A stretch of DNA of 64,000 bases, taken from Rachicladosporium sp. CCFEE 5018. Taxonomy: Eukaryota; Ascomycota; Dothideomycetes; Cladosporiales; Cladosporiaceae. This document shows, piece by piece, positions 55,558 to 64,000 of the stretch. The position numbers and the translations under genes are program-made. Under the pieces are notes generated by a model. The model ran no database searches, was not told the origin of the DNA, and saw only the letters and a list, made by a program, of their open reading frames with translations. How positions within the stretch are numbered: position 1 is the first letter of the stretch; each line of letters starts with the position of its first letter. The stretch spans positions 562,860 to 626,859 of the forward strand of contig KZ111153.1 of assembly GCA_002077045.2 (NCBI GenBank), in the 5' to 3' direction.

Positions 55558-56530
55558 TTACTTCCCGCCAGTGACATCATCCTACGGTTGTTAGTCGTCG
55601 GTCATCCCATACTTGGAAGTGACAACATACCAAATGATTCACCATCGCCACAAACAAATCAAACCAAACCGCACTGCCCCCGCGCTCCATCTCCATCTGC
55701 ATCGTACCGCTGCGCTTGAATGTCGCCCTTGACCTGATAATCAACGCCAAGTAATGCGCTCGAAGCTTGGAGTCTGAAGCGGGTGTGTGGGCGTAGGCGA
55801 AGCGTGCGGAGGAGAGAATCGTCGAGCATTGCACGCCGGATTGGAGACCTTGTTTCTTGAGGGCGAGGCGTTGAAGGGCGGGGAGGGAGAGGCGGTGGGC
55901 TGTGCACTGTACTGTATGTGAGTGCACCGAGGGGACGATCTGGAGAGGGAAGGGCTTGGGATGAGAGGAGGGGTGGAGATTGAGAGGACTTACGTAGATG
56001 ACTGTGTCCTTCAGTACGGCACCACCGACGCCGTTATGGTAGACCGTACTTTCGCCGTTGCTGTTATTGCCATCGAGGCTTTCGAGGTACCAACTCGCTT
56101 TTCTCTTGTCGTATGCAAGCCGTGGCGTATAGTCACCTTTATATAAGAACTCCAGCACCGCTGAGAAGACCTCCGGCTCCTCGTCCGGCAACTCTATCCG
56201 CTTGTTGCCCGTCTCGAAGAACTGCGCCCGACAAGCTTGAGCGAAGTAAGGCGACTTACACAGCACATCTTCGTGGGCTGCGAAGAGGCGTTGTGTCGGA
56301 CCAACGGAGATCGTGAGGATGGCTGCGTTGAGGTTGGGCGATGCTGGGGTGCTTGAGGTTGGGCTTTGGTGGTGCGACTGCGGAGATGAAGAAGGTTGCT
56401 GGGTGTGGGCTATGATCCGGGAGGTGCGGTTTGGGTCTTTGAAAGATCGCTGCTTCTTCGCCGTGGTGGCTTTCCCGGCTCGGTAGCTGAAGCTGTCTCT
56501 CTGTGATGGATTCTTGCGGGAAGAGAACAT
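55558..56530 (-). CDS. BTB/POZ-domain protein, 278 aa
   Basis: Fungal BTB protein, likely a protein-protein interaction adaptor. Some such proteins serve as cullin-3 substrate receptors. Exons are 55994-56530, 55631-55906 and 55558-55581. Introns are 55907-55993 and 55582-55630. The first 68 residues are basic, Ser/Pro-rich and probably disordered. The BTB fold follows: ILTISVGPTQRLFAAHEDVLCKSPYF, IELPDEEPEVFSAVLEFLYKGDY, and, after splicing, VIY joined to CTAHRLSLPALQRLALKKQGLQ. The C-terminal helices end in a membrane-distal tail without further domain. The last exon encodes only DDVTGGK. The first intron is stop-free and a multiple of three, so an unspliced message would add 29 residues inside the BTB region. 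Confidence 0.88.
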
Positions 56531-57945
56531 GGTTGATGGCTGTCGATGAAAAGCCTGATGAGAGACAATGTCTTGCGACGGAAGCCAAAAGCGGAGCTTT
56601 CAGAGAAGAGGTGCAGGGTAGCGGTCACATATATACTGCACTCGCAATCTGAGGCAGCAACAGGAAGACGGCCGAAGAAGGCGAACGAAAGGAGAAGCCA
56701 CCCACCTTCAGATAAGTACCCTAGCATCTCCGACGTCGATGCATCGCATTGCCTCTATCCGCAGCATCCCTCCCATCTACGCTACACACCGGCCTCACGG
56801 GAGTCAGAAGTCAGAATGCAGCAGAAAGCAGGTCGCAGCAGCGATAGTCACACGGGGAGCGCGGCCCACTCTACGCGTGTCCAATCGCGATATAGACACG
56901 ATTTCACGTGATGTGACTTCGTGAGTCAAAACCGAGAGTGGTTGCATGGGACCGTGGGTGCCGGAGCCTGGACGGGGTGCGTGCTCGTTGCACGGCGTGT
57001 GAGTGCTAAGCCTAGATTGGGCTGGCGGCGTGTGGCCGTTTGATGGCTTCGGGTAGCAGGGAGGGGGACGGCGAATTTCTCCGAGGTGTCGTGGCGATGA
57101 GACCGCCTTGCTGACGAAGTCCCGCTTGCAAGAGCATACTCGCGGGCTTCGTCGATCTACAAGCGCTCGTATCGATGGCATCGTGATGGTGGTGTACGCA
57201 GGCAGATGTGCCTATGAGATGCAATGCAGATGCAAGGCGATGCGATGTGTTGCCGGCGAAGTCAGGCCTCCGCTAATAATTCAGCCGCCGCTAATGCGCG
57301 GGCTGTTCTAATCCCTGGCGTTCCTGCATCTTGCTGCCGTGTGAACACCAGACGTCAGAAGTTATTCGAGCGCAGGATCTCATGATAATCATCCTCCGCA
57401 TCGATCGTTAGCAGCCTTTGATTGCAGAGTCAAGAGACGGTGAAGCTCTCGATATGGCTCGTCAAGCACGATGCCTCCGGCGAGACTTTGCTAGTTGCCG
57501 GACACGCTCAAGTCCGTCCAAACGACACGATCTTGCACAGGTGAAGTGATCTCGACATTTGCATCATTTGAGGTTAGGCAAGTGCTTCTGGATCCTCGTA
57601 GGCCTTCGGGGCTATGTGAGTTCGCTTCCATCATGCTGTACACATTGCTATTCGTCCTGTCGGCGGCTCATTGTACAGCTTGAGATCATAAGGGGATGTG
57701 GTGCAGCTGGTAGCCGTTTGACTGCAGCAATGCGGCGATTTGAGTGTCGGCATGCCTTCGAACTACCAGAGGGTTGCGGTCGCATATTCGCGTGCCGCCG
57801 TCTTGGAAGGAGCGACCAGGCTCAAGTTTCAGTCATGTGTACACACAAACAACAAATCCGTAAAGCGGCAGGTCATCTCACACATTTCATCACACACCTT
57901 CACTCAACTTCATCAACCCCTCTTTGCCACGCACCTCACCTCAGC
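56531..57945. promoter_or_regulatory. Spacer between divergent BTB and ubiquitin-like genes
   Basis: 1.4 kb with both promoters. I see no convincing gene. Frames such as 56546-56911 and 57559-57945 (the latter an upstream extension of the next gene) show no domain. No tRNA-like cloverleaf noticed. Confidence 0.4.
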
Positions 57946-59469
57946 ATGGCGAGCCCCTCCCTCGACTTCACGGTCACCCTAGGCAAGAGTGAGCCTCGCG
58001 GCGAGTGCAACGATGCCATCGTGCTATGCCGTGGGAGATTCCCAGATCACTACACCCAACGCCTCGAGGTTTCGTTCCAGCGCACCGTGCGTGTCAGCGA
58101 CAACGACAGCACCAACGACCTGCCTCCCGGTCTGGGTACATTCCCTCTGTACGACTCGGCCGGATTCAAAGACGCCTTGCCTGCAGACATCGCTGCAAAG
58201 GGAGGATACTTTCTTCCGATGTTCCGTGCGTTTCCATCCACTTACCTCGTCCGCACTGCCACTTGCTAATCAGATGCCAGAGCGCGAGGCTATGTGGATC
58301 AGCATCAAGTCTCAGGACCCATTCGCTATCAAGTTCTTCGTCGGTGGCGTGAACGCCATATCCGGCGAGCCCGCAAGTGAGACCGAGCAGACTTTGCTGA
58401 GGCGCTCCAAATTGTTGAAGAAATCAAAGAGCATTCAAGATTATGTCGTCACCCCGAAGCAGCTGTGGCTCGACGGAATTGCACAGCGTGATGGCACTGT
58501 GCGACAGTTCGTGGCGATGCCGCTGGGATCCGGCTACTCCGTCGAGGCACAGATTACTGGGGAGGAGAGCATCGGTGGTCTCCAGATGGAGGTCACTCCG
58601 AGCGCCCCGAAAGTGCGTCCAGCCAGTATCTCACCTAGAGGCCAGGGCGGGTATCAGATCTTCGTCAAAACCTTGACAGGTGCGACAAAGACTCTCGGGG
58701 TCGATCTGAGTCGTTACGGCAATACAATGAACGACGTCAAACTTATGTTACAGGGGATGTTGGATACGCCGGCTGAGGGGATCCGCCTCATCTTTGCTGG
58801 GAAACAACTGGAAGATGGTGAGCTGGTCTCGTCACTCAACGAGAATTCGCAGCGCTAATATGCTATAGAGCGCCTACTCAGCGACTACGGCATCCAGAAG
58901 GTATGGTACAGCGTTCTCGTCTCTTGAAACTATCTAACGACGAATAGGAATCGACTCTCCATATCGTCCTGAGGCTCACCGGTGGTGGACCTGGTCAGCC
59001 AACCATGGGCATCGCTGCAGGCGGTCTCATTCAGCAGAGCATCTGCGGAGACACCCACGACGCCACGATCTGGCAGCCCGAGCACGGCACGATCGTGAAC
59101 TTCAGCATCCTCAATTCCGAAGTCTTCGAAGCCGTCACTGGCGAGCAGCCGCCACTGACTCCGATCACCGCTAAGACCTACGCCGAGTACGGCTACCCCT
59201 AATTCAAGCTGCTGAACGAGAAGCCGAGTGGAGTGTATGGCAACTTCTCTGAGGTCATGTCGGTGGCGACGAAAGATGGGATCGGGGCGAAGACGGAGGA
59301 GAAGACCAAAGCGCTTGCTGAAGTCACGAAGAGTACGGAGACTCCAGTAGTCTTGCTTGATGCTGGTGGCCAGCGCGTTGGCTTCCGCCCGGTGTCGAAG
59401 ATGGAGGAGGAGGTGCGGGAGATGGTACTGGCTTTACGTGAGCTCAAGCCGAAGGAGTCAGCCATATGA
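57946..59469 (+). pseudogene. Fungal protein with internal ubiquitin-like domain, interrupted by an in-frame stop
   Basis: Exons are 57946-58225, 58281-58817, 58869-58900 and from 58948. Residues 1 to about 205 form the family's own domain (FTVTLGKSEPRGECNDAIVLC, SFQRTVRVSDN, and QREAMWISIKSQDPFAIKFFVGGVNA after splicing). A ubiquitin-like domain spans about 218-296, starting YQIFVKTLTG, containing LIFAGKQLEDERLLSDYGIQKESTLHIVL and ending LRLTGG. A third region begins MGIAAGGLIQQS. A TAA at 59200-59202 ends the frame after 367 residues, just before a segment that looks conserved (FKLLNEKPSGVYGNFSEV) and stays open for 88 more codons to 59469. Either the gene is truncated, or the base call is wrong, or the stop is tolerated. 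The first 367 residues may still make a protein. Confidence 0.75.
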
Positions 59470-59645
59470 GAGGCCGAGAACGCGATCACCATGGCGTTAC
59501 GATAGAGCATAGATACGCAGGTGATCTTCTCCACGGCCGCGAACCAAGCACATCGTTGTACTGGCTTCAGGTATAGCAGCAGTAGCTAGATGAGAATACC
59601 ACGGAGATGGCATACGTCAAGATGCGCTCCCAAGTCTTTCCATTG

Positions 59646-59696
59646 GCACATGCTATCTTCTCGCACATGCTATCTTCTCGCACATGCTATTCTGTC
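59646..59696 (+). repeat. 17-bp tandem repeat, three units plus decayed continuation
   Basis: Units 59646-59662 and 59663-59679 are identical (GCACATGCTATCTTCTC). 59680-59696 is a variant, and two weaker versions may follow to about 59730. It lies between the 3' ends of two converging genes. It is not related in sequence to the 17-bp array at 14998. Confidence 0.85.
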
Positions 59697-59822
59697 GCAC
59701 GTGCACTCCAAGGCGCATGCTGTCCTCCTCACAAGCTCGTGCAAAGTCAGCACAAGCTCACCAAGGTTACCATCACAAGCCAATCATCCCTCTCTTTCCG
59801 CCCAGCACTCCCAATCCCTCAC

Positions 59823-62800
59823 CTATGCTCCCTCAGCAACAGTGCCCTTCACAAGCACAAACGAGATCGCCATCACTCCACCCACGAAGATCAGCGCGTA
59901 TAGCATGCTCACAACAAAGAACCACTGCCCAGCATCTCTCTTTCTGTGCTCCGTCATTCCCACGTCCTCACCATGACAATGCCACTTCATCAGGTAGTCG
60001 AGTGAGCCACGACTGTACATGTAGCATGTGATGGGGTTAGTGAGTGACACCCAGTAGTAGCGATCGCACAGCTTCGCTTGACGAGCGCGGATGTAGCTCG
60101 AGCGAAACCAGCGTGGCGGTGGGTGCAACGTAGGCGCATCTGCCCCGACGGCGTTGAGAGCCATGCCCGAGTAGCGAAGCGCTCTGCGCGGGGTGAGTGA
60201 GGGAGCTGGCATTTGAGGCGTAGCAGCCGAGCGTATGGTGTGGAAGTTGCGAGAAGCTTCGTGCATGTCACGCTCCGTGAACGCGTTATTGATGTTCGAG
60301 GTCGGGGAGCCCGCGAGATTGAGAGGGCGCATCGCTGTTTGGCCGCTGATAGCGGCGCGGAAGCGACGGCCGGCACCATGGAAGCGTGAGGGAGTGCGTG
60401 GGACGGAGGACATGTCCTGGAGCTCTGTCTCGATGACTGCTTCGGCGTTGCGGCGAGCGCTGGTACTAGCAGCCGGAGTTAGGGTTTGGATGGGCGAGAT
60501 GAGACGTTCGGGTCGATCTTGCTCGAAGCCCACTCTCCCGTTCAAGATAGACGTTGAGCGACGAATCTGGAGCGTCTGCGAGGTATTGTACGAGTCGCGC
60601 CACTGCAGCTGGCTGTCATCTGCTGTGTCCACTGTATCCGCTGTGGGTGTCGCCGCACCCAGAAGGCGGCGCTTGTCATTCTCAGTGTGCACGCTGTCCA
60701 TGATGGCGCTGTTCTCGCCTCGGTCATTTGCACTACGCTTGAGCTTCTTCCGCACGCGCTCGAAGACGCTTGAGACGGGTTCGCGCAGCGCATTAGTAGC
60801 GTCCTGGACCGGTTCGCGTGCTGCGTAGGCGGCCTTGTAGGCGTCGTCTATGAGTTTGACGGCAGGTTCGTGCGCTTCGCGCTGCTGTCGTCGCACAGTC
60901 TCGAGTCCAGCGTCGTTCGGGATCTGCAGCCAGAGCATCCCCTGATTGGCGCATTTCTGCTTCGCCTCTCTGATGAGGTCGCAAAGCGGCTTCATGTTGC
61001 GTACAGCAGCGCGATCAGTTTGGCGCTGCTCATGAGTTGTCCGGTCCGATGACACCTCGACTAGATGCTTGTCTAGATCTTGGGTGAGAACTTGTTCTTA
61101 CACTGCAGCAGGAGGTACTCCAGGATGGCGTACGTGTCAGCTGTCTCTCTGTCACGGGCGTGATCGTCTCCATTTCTGATCGTAGCATCTGATGGCAAGC
61201 GCGGTACCGGAGGGATGGCATCGGGATTCGACAGAGCACTCCAGCGGATATCCTCACCGCAGTGGCTTGTGTTCGCATAGCTTTCTACACTCGGCCGAGG
61301 CGGATCCGGCGCTCGAGGGAAGCTTTGTGTCGCCACAGTCACCCAGCTAGGATCTCGATGCGCCGGGTCATGCGGAATGTCTTCCAGGAATCTTGAAAGT
61401 CTGCGCGGATCTAGGGGTGTTCCGATGGACCTCAGAGAGGTCGCGGAAGCATCTAGATTCGCTTGGGCTACAAGGGGAACATCCTCGAAGCGATCATAGT
61501 GTAGGCTCGCTCGCCTACTACGAGCTCCATCGGAGATCGTGATCATGCTCTGCTCTGTGTTGCTGCGCTTCGGTGCAGGACGCATCAGACCAGCCCCAAG
61601 TTGGGCGTACGTGTGAGGCGCGAAGACCGGATCCGCCTGCTGGGTCGTTAAGCTGAGCAGCTGGTTCGTGTCGCCATAAGTACGCTCACTGGTGGGCAAT
61701 TCGGACATCCCGTGATCTCTGATCATGCCTCGAGTGTAAGGAGAAGCCGTAGGGGCGTTCGATGAGGTCCGCGAGGCCGCTAGGCGCGCAATGTGATCTG
61801 CGTAAGCGATTAGAGCCGGCGTGCCTTCGGGAGATTCTGCCCTCGCAGTGCGCATATCTTCGTAGAACTGTGAAGTCGAAGACGAAGCCGAGGCAGTATC
61901 ATCCGTACCTTGTCCTTGCCGGCGCCGGTGCGCAGTCGTGTCAGTAGTCATCTGGCCGTACAGGCCCAGTATACTATTCAACGATTCACCTTCACGGGTA
62001 TCGGCGTGATCTCCATTAAGGATGTTTCTGCGCAAGACAGCTCGTAAGTGATCTCAAGAAAAGGAAACGATGTCTTTTGACAACATACGCTTGGGTCGAA
62101 GTGACCTCTTCCTCCTGCTGCGTAACTTCCACCCGCTCTTCATGCATTGGCGCAAGTACTGGTTGCGCTTGAATTCGGACTTCGTCAGGTCTGTACAGCT
62201 CGCGTCGCATATGGCGGTTCGCGGAGTCACGGGCGCCTTCGGTAGGACGTAGATTCTGGCGGGCTGAAGACATATCGCTGAAGTACGTCGCGGAAGGGCT
62301 ATGCAGCACTTTGTCAGTATTCACTACCTTGTATGCCATCAGAGCGTTGCTTACGTCGTCATGCTCGATTGCTGGAAGTAATCTTCGAGTAGACCGTCAA
62401 TCTCGCCCGGCGTCTCGAAGTCAGAAGGTCCTAGCAGAAGCGAGGCGTGAGGGTTGACAACGTCAAACGATGCACCTGTAGCTGTCAGCTTGTTGTGTCA
62501 ATAATGGAGAGGACATCGTATACTCACCACGATAGTGGACTTGTGCTCGAGTCGGGGAGTCGAGGCGTCCTAAATTGACATAAGTACAGGCAACCGAGGG
62601 AGTCGGCGTCGATAAGACTGACCAATGTCACCGGACCACTCGTGTCCTGGTGGTGCGGGAAAGCGATACTTGGACAAGGTGTACCTTGATGTGTCTTCTT
62701 TCTGTGTCCATCGCAGGCTATCTTCTCTGCTGGCGGACTCGGAGCTTACACCTTGGAAGTGCACTGCTCTACCTGATCGCTTTCGCTGATGCGCAAAGAG

Positions 62801-63589
62801 AGGCTGGACTTGAACTGCAGGATCGGGTGCTTGATGATAATCAAGCCGTTGGAGGTGAAGTGGGTAAGCTGGAAGTGGGGCTCGCGCTCCCTCCGTGTGT
62901 TTTGTGCTGCTTGATGATGGGTCTGGGTAATGGGAAGGCCGTTGTGGAACCTGTTCGCTGCCACTGCTGCCGCCGCCGCTCACGTTGACGACTGCGTGTA
63001 CCTCCCAGGGACAGTGCTCGTCGGAATGGGGGAGACGCTTCGCTCGCCTCAAGTTCAACTCACGTTGTTGCTGCCACGATTCGCTCACTCGTCCACCACG
63101 GCCAACCCGCCCAAACCCGCCAATGGCGGAGTCGTGCCCGCCGACAGGCGTCAAATTAGGCGAGGACTGCACGGTCGTGCAGCTCGATGACAACGAAGGC
63201 GATGATGGTGGAAACCGAGGTGAGGGTGTCTTTGGTAGGTGATGTCGAAGTGAAGTCGTGAAGTGTGCCACGTCAGCATGCGGAAGGAGGGGCATCTCCG
63301 CTGCGCCGCTAGGCGGCCACGGCGGGGCTTCAAAATTACTGCCGCTTGAGCCAATATATATGGCCGTTGGTCTTTGGCGAACATGTTTCGTCGCAATCTG
63401 TCTGGGTACAGGCTGCTCATACAACTCACGTCGTTGCCGGGGAGGCGACCATCTGTGTGTATGTCGAGGGTCAGGTGTGGGCGGCCGCTCGTGGAAACTG
63501 TGCAGTCCTGGCGAGTGTCGATGGGTGCGCAGTTCGGGCGCACTGCTCCGCATGTAGTCGACCATGAGGGGTGTCGTACTTAGTGACAT
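59823..63589 (-). CDS. Large unknown protein with C-terminal membrane helix, about 1180 aa, apparent frameshift
   Basis: I do not recognise a family. Exons join in phase: 62623-63589, 62528-62569, 62355-62475, 62089-62298, then from 62027. The start is the ATG at 63589. The N-terminal 440 residues are Pro/Ser/Arg-rich and probably disordered. Short conserved-looking islands occur at the exon joints (PGHEWSGDIG joined to RLDSPTRAQVHYR, then GEIDGLLEDYFQQSSMTT). The frame stops at 61073-61075 but continues in another frame, with protein-like sequence from about 61095 to 59823. Either one base is missing near 61091-61099, or a 29-nt intron (61073-61101, GT...AG) is removed, which would be unusually short. 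The C-terminal part ends in a helix-forming segment and one membrane helix (FFVVSMLYALIFVGGVMAI) close to the end, suggesting a tail-anchored membrane protein. Confidence 0.65.
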
Positions 63590-64000
63590 ATTCGTCAGGC
63601 CTCGAAGATGTCGACTGTAGAGTGGGAGGGAGTGTAGCGGATTAGATGGCTGGAGGACTAAGAGTGTATCTAAAAAGACTCAGATATGTCCTGCGACGTG
63701 CGCCCTTGGGAGTTCGACACAGCACTCCAGATTTCGAATCCAACAGATTCTGATCATAAGCCGTCCAGTCCGAATGCAATGCGTACGCTAGACGGCAAAG
63801 CGAAGGAAGCCGTCTTACTCTATCGTCTTAGGCTTCATCGTTGCATCGCTTCGGTGTCAATGCCACACCAACACTCCAAAGAAGAAGGCACGGATACAAC
63901 ACAAACGAAACAAGGAAAGGCCACACTCCCATATCAACACTCCATCCAGTCTCCACAAGGCAAGTCCTGTGATCCCAAGACGAACTCGGTCAGAAGCCAC
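63590..64000. promoter_or_regulatory. Upstream region of the large unknown gene
   Basis: Should contain the promoter and leader of the minus-strand gene. I see no other gene, and nothing recognisable in the last 400 bases. Confidence 0.4.

Noticed and set aside
63661..63760. tRNA-like stretch with a TTCGA box near the right end
   Set aside because: No matching A box or cloverleaf could be drawn.

Overview
The window is nuclear DNA of a filamentous ascomycete, most likely a melanised Dothideomycete. The evidence is short introns (about 49-90 nt) with CTRAY/TACTAAC branch points, fungal versions of LTN1, XPD/RAD3, REV1, FPR4, CSN12 and ribosomal protein eL20, a scytalone dehydratase of DHN-melanin synthesis, and remains of a cerato-platanin gene. 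The order or genus cannot be fixed from this sequence. Black fungi with duplicated or heterozygous genomes are obvious candidates, but that is inference.

The dominant feature is a huge direct duplication. Positions 1-20817 reappear at 25443-46259 with a constant offset of 25442 and no visible indel. The left copy stops exactly at a 100-base N gap (20818-20917). All seven differences I found lie in the last 0.8 kb of the copy (20006-20717), and six of the seven are synonymous. I read this mainly as overlapping or allelic contigs placed in tandem by the scaffolder. A very recent real tandem duplication cannot be excluded.

Each copy holds, in order: LTN1 (only its 3' part in the left copy), a cold-shock-domain protein, a nucleolar FKBP prolyl isomerase, translesion polymerase REV1, a decayed CorA-type magnesium transporter, an unknown 243-aa protein, a cerato-platanin pseudogene behind a nine-unit 17-bp tandem array, a 14-3-3 protein and a three-RRM Nam8/Csx1-type RNA-binding protein. 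Between the copies lie an XPD/RAD3 helicase gene, cut by the gap at its C-terminal end, and the 5' half of the intact LTN1 gene.

The single-copy right part (46260-64000) carries an unknown 558-aa protein, scytalone dehydratase, an amidohydrolase-2/decarboxylase-type enzyme, eL20, a CSN12/Thp1-type PCI protein that starts divergently from eL20, a BTB protein, a protein with an internal ubiquitin-like domain broken by an in-frame stop, and a large unknown gene with a C-terminal membrane helix and an apparent one-base frameshift.

Most intact genes are housekeeping: ribosome quality control, TFIIH and repair, lesion bypass, chromatin-linked prolyl isomerisation, 14-3-3 signalling, RNA binding and translation. 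They are independently transcribed, with no operon or biosynthetic cluster. I found no convincing tRNA, rRNA, CRISPR array, transposon or novel defence-like system. The most notable items are the duplication with its boundary SNP cluster, several genes with single disabling lesions, the 17-bp array, and a 16-bp palindrome inside a 5' leader intron.
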